Shown: positions 7,486 through 14,773 of the stretch, one piece after another
Layout: each line of letters starts with the position of its first letter
How positions within the stretch are numbered: position 1 is the stretch's first letter
Source of the DNA: CAYYJS01 sp964472315
GTDB taxonomy: Bacteria > Verrucomicrobiota > Kiritimatiellia > UBA8416
Direction of reading: 5' to 3'
Assembly (NCBI GenBank): GCA_964472315.1
Contig: CAYYJS010000040.1
Coordinates: 1-29,699, forward strand
DNA length: 29,699 nucleotides
Translations under genes and position numbers: made by a program
The notes under the pieces: generated by a model
Databases searched by the model: none
The model's input: the letters and a program-made list of their open reading frames with translations, nothing else
Told to the model about the DNA's origin: nothing

Positions 7486-8067
7486 ATGCATATCATGGTG
7501 ATTGACGACGATCGGGGGATGTTACGGGTTGCAAAGGCGCTGTTGCATCGGATGAACCATGCCGTGACGGACTTCACGGATGCGACGCAAGCGGTGGCGG
7601 CGTTGCGCGGGAGTGCCATCGACCTGGTGATCAGCGATGTACAGATGCCGGGGATGAGCGGGTTTGAAGTGGCCGAAAAGGTCGTGGAGATACTCGGGAC
7701 CCTGCCGCCGCGCGTGCTGCTCATGTCGGGCGGCGACGATATGCAGGCGCGACTGCGCGGCGTATCGCCGGGCGCCGTGATCGGGCTTCTGCCGAAGCCG
7801 TTCAGCTACACCGAGTTGGCCAATGTGCTGTCGATGGTGGAGCAGTCGCGCGTGCGGTGTCCGGGCGCCGTGGCGTCGTTCTGTCCAAACGCGCCCATCG
7901 AAGGGGTTGTGCCGAGGGGCCAGCGGCTATCGGCGCCGCTGTGCTTCTCATCGCGCTATTCCGCGTGTCCGCACTATTGCGGGCGATGCAGCAAGGCGCT
8001 GCGCCAATGGGTCGCTTCTTGCGGGAGTGCGTACGTGCCGGTGCATGAGACCGTGGCCGCGGCGTAA
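7486..8067 (+). CDS. Response regulator with cysteine-rich C-terminal tail
   Basis: The start at 7486 is preceded by GGGAG at about ten bases; 193 residues result. Residues 1-120 are a receiver: DDD (7-9), phospho-acceptor Asp51 in LVISDVQMPGMSG, Ser81 in LLMSGG and Lys104 in LLPKPF. The tail (about 121-193) is not a known DNA-binding domain. It has seven cysteines (125, 133, 153, 161, 165, 168, 179), with the cluster ACPHYCGRCSKALRQW and a later YVPVHE. This recalls, weakly, the CxxCKKIRDxxGxW...H motif at the end of some sensor and receiver proteins, and could bind zinc or another metal. It follows the HPr gene and is probably co-transcribed with it; the cognate kinase may be the CHASE8 kinase on the other strand. 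Confidence 0.87.
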   Translation: MHIMVIDDDRGMLRVAKALLHRMNHAVTDFTDATQAVAALRGSAIDLVISDVQMPGMSGFEVAEKVVEILGTLPPRVLLMSGGDDMQARLRGVSPGAVIGLLPKPFSYTELANVLSMVEQSRVRCPGAVASFCPNAPIEGVVPRGQRLSAPLCFSSRYSACPHYCGRCSKALRQWVASCGSAYVPVHETVAAA

Positions 8068-8096
8068 GCCGAATAGTTACTTAACCCGGTTCAACC

Positions 8097-8125
8097 TTGA
8101 CCTTCCCGTCGCCGGCGGCCATAAA
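8097..8125 (+). promoter_or_regulatory. Candidate sigma70-type promoter of the cold-shock gene
   Basis: TTGACC (8097-8102), a 17-base spacer and CATAAA (8120-8125) precede the cold-shock gene, placing the transcript start near 8132 and leaving a leader of about 20 bases with the ribosome binding site. The ATG at 8125 would fall in the -10 box, which argues for the later start at 8152. Confidence 0.5.
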
Positions 8126-8151
8126 TGGACGGGCAGGCAAGGAGTTTACGT

Positions 8152-8403
8152 ATGCGAGGCGTGGTTGTGGCCTATGATGCTCTCGACGGCAGCGGGACGA
8201 TCGAAGTCGTACGCGGCGGAGAACGCTATTTTGTGCACCGGACCGCGATCAAGGCTGGTGACGTTACCGATCTTCAGGTCGGCCAGAAAATCGACTTCGA
8301 GGTGTTGGCCGGGCGATACGGTAAACAGGCCGTGGATGTCGTTCCGGTCAAGCTGGTGAGCACATCCAGCCCCGCTGCCCCGGACGAGGGGCGTCCCCGT
8401 TGA
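8152..8403 (+). CDS. Cold-shock-domain (CspA-like) protein
   Basis: The start at 8152 is set by AAGGAG seven bases upstream. The 83-residue product is an OB-fold cold-shock domain: an N-terminal strand MRGVVVAYDA, a diverged RNP1 (DGSGTIEV in place of KGFGFI), RNP2 YFVHRTAI, and QVGQKIDFEV followed by GKQAVDV. Such proteins bind single-stranded RNA or DNA and melt mRNA structure or act as antiterminators. RNP1 lacks the usual aromatic residues, so nucleic-acid contact may differ. The last 15 residues are a disordered Pro/Ala-rich tail. It has its own likely promoter and closes the plus-strand signalling group. Confidence 0.82.
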   Translation: MRGVVVAYDALDGSGTIEVVRGGERYFVHRTAIKAGDVTDLQVGQKIDFEVLAGRYGKQAVDVVPVKLVSTSSPAAPDEGRPR

Positions 8404-8506
8404 TGTGTGCCCAGGCAGGTGACCGCCGGTGGCCTGCTTGCGTGCATGGGAAGACGGGAACGCGAGGGGGCTTGGTCGTGTCCGTGACGCCATCCGCGCG
8501 CGCGGC
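8404..8506. other. Convergent gap between cold-shock gene and cysteine desulfurase
   Basis: This 103-base gap holds no gene. An imperfect hairpin, GCAGG...ACC-GCC-GGT...CCTGC (about 8415-8439), may act as a weak bidirectional terminator, but no run of T follows it on either strand. Confidence 0.4.
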
Positions 8507-9661
8507 TCAGTGGATGCCGTCGGCAATTTCGCGGAGGGCGGCGATGAGGCGGTCGATATCGCCTTCCTGAGTGAAGACACCGGGACTGACGCGGACCGTG
8601 CCGCCGGATAGGGTGTCGATGGCGGTGTGCGTGCGTGCCGCGCAGTGCAGGCCCGTGCGTACGGCGATGCCGAAGGAGTGGTCGAGCACGATGCCGACTT
8701 CGGCGGCGTCCATGCCGTCGATGCCGAGCGACTGCACCGGCACGCGGCGTGCCCAGTCGCGGCTGCCGTACAGCGTGAAACGCGCGTCGTCCGCGAGGGA
8801 CTCGACGAGACGGCGCACGAGTGCCATACGGTGGTCGAAGAGGCGTCGCATGCCGTGCTCGTTCAGATACCGCATCCCGGCGGCGAGTCCGGCGATCGCG
8901 GGCAGGTTCGGCGTGCCCGCTTCCAGATGTTCGGGCATCGCCACGGGTTGCAGCGGCGCCGCCGAATCGGCACCCGAGCCGCCCTCGCGCCACGGCGCGG
9001 GCGTGAGCCCGTCGCGGACGTACAGGCATCCGATGCCCGGTGGGCCGAGCAGCGCCTTGTGACCGGCAAAGGCGACGAGGTCCGCGCCGAGGTGGTCGAT
9101 GTCGATGTCGAGTTCGCCGCCGGTTTGCGCGGCATCGACGAGACAGGGGATGCCCCGCGCCTGGCACAGCAGGGCCACCTGACGCACCGGTTGGACCGTG
9201 CCCAGCACGTTGGAGGCATGTGTCAGCACGACCAGGCGCGTTTCCGGGCGCAGGGCCGCCGCGATAGCCGTGGGTGAAACGTAACCCTCGCGCGATGCGG
9301 GAACCACCGTCAGTCCGATGACGCCGCGCTGCTCCAGACCGCACAGCGGGCGCAGTACGGCGTTGTGTTCGAGTACCGTGGTCACCGCGTGATCGCCCGG
9401 CCGCAGCAGTCCCTTGATGGCCATGTTCAGCGCATCCGTGGCACCGGCGGTGAAAACCAGCCGGCGCGGATCACGGATGCCGAAAAAAGCGGCGATGCCG
9501 GCGCGGTAGTCGCCGACGGCCTGAGTGGCGTGAAGCGCCCCTCCATGGACGCCGCGGCCGGCACTGCCGGGGTGACGCAGGGCGGCATCGACGGCCGCGA
9601 GAACGGCATCGGGTTTCGGGAACGACGTGGCGGCGTTGTCGAGATAGATGGCGGGTGGCAT
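8507..9661 (-). CDS. Cysteine desulfurase-like PLP enzyme (NifS/SufS family)
   Basis: The start at 9661 has GAGGAG nine bases upstream and gives 384 residues beginning IYLDNAATSFPKP, the standard family start. This fold-type I PLP enzyme takes sulfur from L-cysteine to form an enzyme persulfide and alanine. PLP lysine is Lys202 in FAGHKALLGP, the stacking histidine is His99 in EHN, Asp176 lies in LVDAAQT, and the persulfide cysteine is Cys340 in RTGLHCAARTH. The C-terminal pattern GGTVRVSPGVF and the RTGLHC motif fit the family annotated as cysteine desulfurase TIGR01977, not the IscS house-keeping type. It lies 13 bases after the thiF-like gene, so it most likely supplies sulfur for that E1-like protein's pathway. 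Confidence 0.93.
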   Translation of the reverse strand: MPPAIYLDNAATSFPKPDAVLAAVDAALRHPGSAGRGVHGGALHATQAVGDYRAGIAAFFGIRDPRRLVFTAGATDALNMAIKGLLRPGDHAVTTVLEHNAVLRPLCGLEQRGVIGLTVVPASREGYVSPTAIAAALRPETRLVVLTHASNVLGTVQPVRQVALLCQARGIPCLVDAAQTGGELDIDIDHLGADLVAFAGHKALLGPPGIGCLYVRDGLTPAPWREGGSGADSAAPLQPVAMPEHLEAGTPNLPAIAGLAAGMRYLNEHGMRRLFDHRMALVRRLVESLADDARFTLYGSRDWARRVPVQSLGIDGMDAAEVGIVLDHSFGIAVRTGLHCAARTHTAIDTLSGGTVRVSPGVFTQEGDIDRLIAALREIADGIH

Positions 9662-9674
9662 GGCGGGCGACTCC

Positions 9675-10718
9675 TCAGTGACCGATATAGCGCGCATAGA
9701 GCTCGCGGCCCCGGGCGGGGTCGTTCGTGCCCTCGACGATCGCGCGTCCGTCCGGGAACAATGTGATGACGGCGTCCTCGCCGGTGAACTTGAGCATGAA
9801 GCGGTTGACGCTGACCCGTCCCGCGTGTCGCAGGGACTCCTCAATGCGGCGAAGGTCGAGCGTGAGAGGTTGTTTCCACGCGAGTTGTACGGCGTTCCGC
9901 CCGCAGACGGAGGTCATGAACGTGCCCCGTTCGGCGTCGAGGTAGGCGAATTCGCGTGCGCCGCAGGTGCGGCAGTCGGGCGTTCTGCCGCCCGCCGTGC
10001 GGTAGCTCCGGTAGGTGCCGGCCCAGGCGTCCACAACCAGCAGGCGCGCCTCGGCGGGGTCGAATCGGCCGGTCAGGATGCGCATGGCCTCGGTGGCTTG
10101 CGCCGCGGCGATCGTGTGCAGGATCGGGGCGATTACGCCGGCGGTGTCGCAGGAAGGAACCGTGCCCGGCGGCGGCGCCATCGCGCTCAGGCAGGTCAGG
10201 CACGGCGTCTGGCCGGGCACGATGGGCGTCGTCATGCCGCCGGCGCCGGCCGCGGCGCCGTAGACCCAGGGGATACCGTGCTTGACCGCGGCGTCGTTGA
10301 TGAGATAGCGCGCCTCCAGGTTGTCGGTACCGTCGAGGATCAGGTCGGTATCGGCGACGAGCGCGCTGATCGTCACGGGGTTCGCATCGGTCACGGTCGC
10401 CGTGATGTGAACCTGGCTGTTGATGGCGGCAAGCCGGCGGCGGGCAGCCTCGGCCTTCGGCATGTTGTCGGCCACGTCGCGCTCGTCGAACAGCACCTGG
10501 CGCTGGAGGTTGCTCAATTCCACGATGTCGCGGTCGACGATATGGAGGCGACCCACGCCGGCGCGCACGAGGATATCCGCCAGGATCGAACCAAGGCCCC
10601 CGCAACCGATCAGCAGGACGCGGGCCGCGGCAAGCCTGCTCTGGCCCTCGCTGCCGATGGCGGGGAAGCGTGCCTGCCGGGAATAGCGCTGTTGTCGTAC
10701 CTCGTCGGGGATATCCAT
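9675..10718 (-). CDS. ThiF/MoeB-family E1-like adenylyltransferase
   Basis: The 347 residues form a Rossmann-type adenylating domain followed by a small C-terminal domain. Seen: GCGGLGS (38-44) for ATP, VDRDIVELSNLQRQVLF (61-77), DGTDN (129-133), two zinc pairs CLTC (173-176) and CRTC (249-252), and Cys190 in PSCDTAGVIAP. These enzymes adenylate the C-terminal glycine of a ThiS- or MoaD-like carrier so that it can be thiocarboxylated. The final 80 residues end FPDGRAIVEGT...LYARYIG, as in ThiF/MoeB proteins of Firmicutes type. No ThiS- or MoaD-like gene is in this window, so thiamine, molybdopterin or another product cannot be chosen. It sits between tauE (10 bases) and the cysteine desulfurase (13 bases). 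Confidence 0.93.
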   Translation of the reverse strand: MDIPDEVRQQRYSRQARFPAIGSEGQSRLAAARVLLIGCGGLGSILADILVRAGVGRLHIVDRDIVELSNLQRQVLFDERDVADNMPKAEAARRRLAAINSQVHITATVTDANPVTISALVADTDLILDGTDNLEARYLINDAAVKHGIPWVYGAAAGAGGMTTPIVPGQTPCLTCLSAMAPPPGTVPSCDTAGVIAPILHTIAAAQATEAMRILTGRFDPAEARLLVVDAWAGTYRSYRTAGGRTPDCRTCGAREFAYLDAERGTFMTSVCGRNAVQLAWKQPLTLDLRRIEESLRHAGRVSVNRFMLKFTGEDAVITLFPDGRAIVEGTNDPARGRELYARYIGH

Positions 10719-10728
10719 GTCGTACGTC

Positions 10729-11106
10729 CTATCGCGAAAACACCATCCGGAGACCGGCGATGGCCATGACCACGCCGAAACAGCGGCGCAACGTCGCGGC
10801 CGGCAGCACCATGGCCAGCGATGCGCCCATGTTGGCGCCGACGATGCCGGCTACGGTCAACACCGCGATGAGCCGCCAGTCGAGACGCACATCGGCATGC
10901 CAGGCGTAGCGGAGCGCGCCCATCAGCGCCATGGGCGCGATGACCGCCAGCGAGGTGCCCTGTGCGATCTTCTGTGGCAGCGCAAACAACAGCGCCAGTA
11001 CCGGAACGATCACCAAGCCCCCGCCCACGCCCGTAAGGCTGCCGATCAGGCCCGCCGAAATTCCCAGCAAAGCCGCCCAATACCACGTCAACGTGTATGC
11101 CACCAT
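10729..11106 (-). CDS. Half-size TauE/SafE (TSUP) transporter subunit
   Basis: The start at 11106 is set by AAAGGAG ten bases upstream; the product has 125 residues. It matches one of the two repeats of a TSUP anion exporter: GISAGLIGSLTGVGGGLVIV (15-34), then hydrophobic segments and ASLAMVLPAATLRRCFGVVM near the end, with about four membrane spans. Typical TSUP proteins have two such repeats in about 250 residues and move sulfite, sulfolactate or other sulfur compounds. A half-size protein would need to dimerise. It is first in a three-gene unit with thiF and the cysteine desulfurase, which supports a sulfur substrate, as inference. Confidence 0.88.
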   Translation of the reverse strand: MVAYTLTWYWAALLGISAGLIGSLTGVGGGLVIVPVLALLFALPQKIAQGTSLAVIAPMALMGALRYAWHADVRLDWRLIAVLTVAGIVGANMGASLAMVLPAATLRRCFGVVMAIAGLRMVFSR

Positions 11107-11159
11107 GTTGTATCCACTCCTTTTGACATCGGTGCGTCGTTCCGGGCTTGCCGGGATCG

Positions 11160-11169
11160 GTATCGATAC
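11160..11169. promoter_or_regulatory. Palindrome ahead of the sulfur-transfer genes
   Basis: The 118-base gap between apbE and tauE contains a perfect ten-base palindrome GTATCGATAC, about 55 bases before the tauE start, next to an imperfect CCGG-GCTTG-CCGG dyad. It could be an operator for the tauE-thiF-desulfurase unit, but a palindrome this short may be chance. Confidence 0.2.
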
Positions 11170-11224
11170 GAGGCAGCATAGCAGTCCCGGCATGGGCGAA
11201 ACAGTCCGAAAAGGAACCGGCTGG

Positions 11225-12313
11225 TTACCGGATGGGGTGGAGGTGCGAGGCGAGCGCGGGGGCCGGGGTGAAGCGGCGATCGAAGGCGGGGGTGATCCAC
11301 AGTTCGATCGGTTGGCGGTCGGGGATAAAGATCGCGCCGCAACGGGGGCGGTCGGCGAGCATGCGGGCGCCCGCTTCAGGGCCGGCGATGAACAGCGAAG
11401 TCGAGAGGGCATCGGCCTCCGTGGCCGTCACGCTGAGAACGGTGACGCCTGCCATGCCCGTGGATGGGAAGCCCGTGGTCGGGTCGATGATATGGGAGTA
11501 GCGTTTGCCGTCGATCGTGACGAAGCGTTCATAGTTGCCGGATGTGGCCGTGGCCATGCCGTCCGGCAGTTCGAGTACGCCGACAATGGCCTCGTGGTCG
11601 AACGGGTTGCGCACACCGATACGCCAGGCGTGGCGTTTGCCGCGCGCCCCGTGGCAGCGGATGTTTCCGCCGAGGTTGATCAGGATCGGCGGCGGCGCCG
11701 CCGCGCGCAGGAGTTCCTCGTACACGCGGTCCACGGCGTAGCCCTTGGCGATCCCGCCGAGATCGATGCTCATGCCGTCGCGATCGAAGCGGGCGTCCGT
11801 GCCGATGACTTCGAGGTGCGCCAGGCCGGTGCGGGCGCGGGCATCGGCGATGGCATCAGGCGTTGGAAGGTTTCGCGGGGCCGGAGCGCCGCTGAATCCC
11901 CAAAGCCGGACCAGCGGCATGACGGTCGGGTCGAAGGCGCCGTGCGACAGGGCATGGTACTCGCGGCAGACCTCGATCACGGCGCGCGCAGCGGGACCGA
12001 GCGTCACGGTGTTGGTGCCGGCGCGGTTCAGGCGCGCGATATCGCTGTCCGGCAGGTATGCGCTCAGGGCGCTGTTGAGCGCATCGAAGACGCGGCGCGC
12101 CGTGTCCGCGGGGTCATCCAGGGACGCATGGCCGGTGGCGACCACGGTCAGGCTGGCAAACGTGCCCATGGTCATCCATGTCGTCTCCCGCGGCGGGACA
12201 CTCCGTCGGCATCCCGGGGCCGCAACCGCAAGGGCGGCCGTGACGAACCCAACGGCGAGATGGGCAAAGGCCCATCGGTTACGACAGCGGTGCGTGGCCC
12301 TGGATATAGTCAT
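11225..12313 (-). CDS. apbE: FAD:protein FMN transferase ApbE, lipoprotein
   Basis: ApbE attaches FMN from FAD through a phosphodiester to a threonine or serine of target flavoproteins, outside the cytoplasmic membrane. The start at 12313 has GGAAGGGG five bases upstream and gives 362 residues. The N-terminus is a lipoprotein-like signal: hydrophobic stretch 17-31, then AAPGC with Cys35. Family motifs: SGAFDPTV (124-131), DLGGIAKGYAVD (184-195), NLGGN (213-217), ATSGNYER (256-263), HIIDPTTG (274-281) and the Mg-binding ADALSTSLF (300-308). It overlaps the preceding gene by 35 bases. No Rnf, Nqr or other flavoprotein target gene is in the window, so its substrate is unknown. Confidence 0.95.
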   Translation of the reverse strand: MTISRATHRCRNRWAFAHLAVGFVTAALAVAAPGCRRSVPPRETTWMTMGTFASLTVVATGHASLDDPADTARRVFDALNSALSAYLPDSDIARLNRAGTNTVTLGPAARAVIEVCREYHALSHGAFDPTVMPLVRLWGFSGAPAPRNLPTPDAIADARARTGLAHLEVIGTDARFDRDGMSIDLGGIAKGYAVDRVYEELLRAAAPPPILINLGGNIRCHGARGKRHAWRIGVRNPFDHEAIVGVLELPDGMATATSGNYERFVTIDGKRYSHIIDPTTGFPSTGMAGVTVLSVTATEADALSTSLFIAGPEAGARMLADRPRCGAIFIPDRQPIELWITPAFDRRFTPAPALASHLHPIR

Positions 12314-13394
12314 CGAATCCCCTTCCTTCGGTCTTTTCCGGAAAGCGTTGCGTGAGGACGCTGAACAACTGGCGGGCCGACGGTTCCCGGCCGGCGGCGT
12401 GCAGCATGTGGATCGCCTTCTCGAGAAAGGCCGCATAGGACGCCAGGGTGCCGAACGGGGTATGCGCCCGCAGGGTGTCCTCGTAGGCTTGCACGACGGC
12501 GGGGGCGAGCCGGAGGTCAGGCTCGGCCGCCTCCAGGTTCCCGGTGTCGCCGTGCGGGAAGCGTCCGCGCATGAACAGTTGCGTGAGGCTCTGATAGATC
12601 ATGCGGTTGCACTTGAGGTGGTGACCGCCGCGCGCGACCCTGGTTCCGAGGTAGGCCCAGTAGACGGCGTGCGTTTCGGGCAGGCGCCAATCGAGCGGTC
12701 CGAAGCGCGACTCGATCTCGCGGATCGGCCCCGGTTGCAGCCGGTACGCGCGTTGCAGCCCGTCGGCGCGGCGCGGGTCCGCCAGGGCCGGTGCGATCAG
12801 GCCCGCGGTGGGGCCGAGCGCGGCGTCCATTTCCCCGCGCCAGACGCGGCGATAGAAGGCTTCCGTCGGATCGGTGCGTCCGCCGATTTTGCTCTGGAAC
12901 AACCAGCCGATCTCGAAATACATCATGGGGTCGCCGGGGTTGTGCCGGATACCCTCGTCACGCAACAGCGCGTAGCCGTTGCGCACCCAGCGCCAGCGAT
13001 CCTCGGGCGCGGCCATCATGCCGCCGACGTTGAAGGCCATATTCCAGGCATGATAGGCCCACACCTCGGTCAGGCGCGGTTCCAGCTTGGCGATCCAGTC
13101 GGCGAGTTGAACGATTTCAAAATAACGTCCGTCGTCCTGCAGCGCCGAGGAACGCAGCCACAGCAGATCGGCAAGGATGCCGCGGAATCCGCCCAGGGCG
13201 ATGGTGGAAAACGCCACCAGCGGTGTGGCACGTTCCAGCGAGGCCAGGGCCGTGGGGCCCAGTCCGGCGCGTGCGTGCAGGAGATCGGGGTGCCGTGCGC
13301 CCGCCAGGAGCAGGCTCACGATGGCGCCACCAGCCAGGAGTTGCCCCGTCACGCGGTAGGCCAGGCCATGGCGGATATGGTGCGTGGCGCTCAT
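12279..13394 (-). CDS. Conserved membrane-anchored helical protein of an ABC-2 cluster, unknown function
   Basis: The ATG overlaps the stop of the upstream permease (ATGA, 13391-13394), giving 371 residues. Two hydrophobic segments (about 14-31 and 58-78) are followed by a long, largely helical region with aromatic-rich motifs: GGFRGILADLLWLR (68-81), GRYFEIVQLADWIAKLEP (89-106), VWAYHAWNMAFNVG (111-124) and DRWRWVRNGYALLRDEG (132-148). The spacing suggests TPR-like helical repeats facing the periplasm. From memory, proteins with these motifs recur beside ABC-2 transporters in PVC bacteria; I know of no assigned role. It may be an accessory subunit of the exporter. An 880-codon open frame reaching 14921 includes this gene but its upstream part is an out-of-frame shadow of the permease. 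Confidence 0.85.
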   Translation of the reverse strand: MSATHHIRHGLAYRVTGQLLAGGAIVSLLLAGARHPDLLHARAGLGPTALASLERATPLVAFSTIALGGFRGILADLLWLRSSALQDDGRYFEIVQLADWIAKLEPRLTEVWAYHAWNMAFNVGGMMAAPEDRWRWVRNGYALLRDEGIRHNPGDPMMYFEIGWLFQSKIGGRTDPTEAFYRRVWRGEMDAALGPTAGLIAPALADPRRADGLQRAYRLQPGPIREIESRFGPLDWRLPETHAVYWAYLGTRVARGGHHLKCNRMIYQSLTQLFMRGRFPHGDTGNLEAAEPDLRLAPAVVQAYEDTLRAHTPFGTLASYAAFLEKAIHMLHAAGREPSARQLFSVLTQRFPEKTEGRGFDDYIQGHAPLS

Positions 13395-14773
13395 GCGGCC
13401 AGTTGACGCCGGCTGAGGATGAAGCTGCCCAGGGCGCCGAGCAGCAGTGGATAGAAGACGATCAGAACGGCGCAGGTGCGTGCGGTCAGCGCCCAGGGCA
13501 AGGCCGTACCTTCGGTGAGGCACTCCAGGGGTGCGGCGGCGAAGGCGGGCGCCGAAACCGCGCGCACGGCGTCCAGCAGGCGATCGCCCATCCGCTGGAT
13601 CATCCCGGCCAGACCGGTCGCATCGAGTCCGAGCGCCTCGGTTTCGAGCGCGAGTGCGCTGTTGGCGATGCTGACGGCCAGGAGCGCGGCGACGCCCGCG
13701 AATGCGGCGACGGCATACGAGAAGAATACGCCCGCCGTAAGGCCGAGGGCGGCGAGTCCGCACATAAAGCCGAAAGCCACCGCCTGCACGCGCAGCAGAT
13801 TGACGGCGAACGAGGCGTCGCGAACCAGAATGGCCACCGGTTGCGCCGCGTCGAACATCATGGCGATGGAGATATCCGGGGCGCCGTTCGTGAAGCTGAC
13901 GGTCAGCGGCGTCCGGCCGGCGGCGATCGCCGTGACGATCGGTTCCGGCAGCGGCCGCACATGGCGACCGTCGAACAGTGCGCCCGAGGGCAGCGATCCG
14001 ACGACGGCGTCGCCGCATTGGAATGTCCAGGCGCCATGTACGGTGCGCCGTTCGAGAGGTGATGACGAATAGTGGAATTGGAGGCGGACATCGCGGTTCG
14101 CGGCGGCGGCGCCGGCGAGTACGCGTCCGATTGGGAACGTCCACGCGATACCGCCGCCCGGCGTCACGGTCGCGTGCCGGGCCATGAGCGTGCTTCGGGC
14201 GGATTGCGCGGCGGCGCGCCGCGCCTCCGGGGTATCGGGTAGCAGGCCTTTCCTGAGCCATTCGTCGACTTGGGCGGCGATCCGCGGGGCGAGCGAGGGC
14301 AGGGCGGGGCCGAACGCCCGCCGCGACCCGAGAATCGCCTCGACGGCGGCCGCCTCGGCGGGTGGCGTCGCATGGCGCCGGGGGCCGATCGTGGCGGCGA
14401 GCATAAGCCCGACCAGGGCGGTTGTCAGCGCGACCAGGACCAGGTTCATGGCGGCGATGCCGAGCCATTTGCCGAGCCAGATATGCGTGGCGCGAATGGG
14501 TGTGACCGCGATGAGACGCAGCGAGCGATCTTCGATTTCGCGCGCGATCGACCCGCACGCAAACCACAAGGTCACGATGGCCATCGAAAGCCAGGCCAGT
14601 CCCACGGCATACGTCAGCAGCACGCGGAGTTGGCCGGCCAGGGTCCCGTCGCCCTTGAGCAGCAGCGGCATGGCGACCATGAATGCCAGCACGAGGAGGA
14701 CCTGGGTCGCGAAGAGGCGCGAACGGATCGCGGATAGCAGGGTCAGCCGCGCGACTGCGAGGACGGCTTTCAT
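13391..14773 (-). CDS. ABC-2 type permease with large extracytoplasmic domain
   Basis: The start at 14773 overlaps the ATPase stop (ATGA) and gives 460 residues. An N-terminal segment (MKAVLAVARLTLLSAIRSRL) leads into membrane spans at about 22-38, 54-74 and 105-128, with the cytoplasmic coupling region SIAREIEDRSLRLIAVTPI (75-93) typical of ABC-2 permeases. A non-membrane region of about 200 residues (130-335) should lie outside the membrane, followed by two or three further spans and one near the C-terminus. It presumably pairs with the other permease or with itself on the ATPase dimer to export an unknown substrate. The outer domain may contact the helical protein encoded next. Confidence 0.87.
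   Translation of the reverse strand: MKAVLAVARLTLLSAIRSRLFATQVLLVLAFMVAMPLLLKGDGTLAGQLRVLLTYAVGLAWLSMAIVTLWFACGSIAREIEDRSLRLIAVTPIRATHIWLGKWLGIAAMNLVLVALTTALVGLMLAATIGPRRHATPPAEAAAVEAILGSRRAFGPALPSLAPRIAAQVDEWLRKGLLPDTPEARRAAAQSARSTLMARHATVTPGGGIAWTFPIGRVLAGAAAANRDVRLQFHYSSSPLERRTVHGAWTFQCGDAVVGSLPSGALFDGRHVRPLPEPIVTAIAAGRTPLTVSFTNGAPDISIAMMFDAAQPVAILVRDASFAVNLLRVQAVAFGFMCGLAALGLTAGVFFSYAVAAFAGVAALLAVSIANSALALETEALGLDATGLAGMIQRMGDRLLDAVRAVSAPAFAAAPLECLTEGTALPWALTARTCAVLIVFYPLLLGALGSFILSRRQLAA

Noticed and set aside
8068..8151. Possible tRNA-like segment (CCCGGTTCAACC) before the cold-shock gene
   Set aside because: It resembles a T-loop, but no acceptor stem, D-arm or anticodon arm can be built around it.
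9662..9844. N-terminal extension of the cysteine desulfurase
   Set aside because: The extra 61 residues are Ser/Arg-rich shadow sequence over thiF; the ATG at 9661 has a good ribosome binding site and the standard family start.
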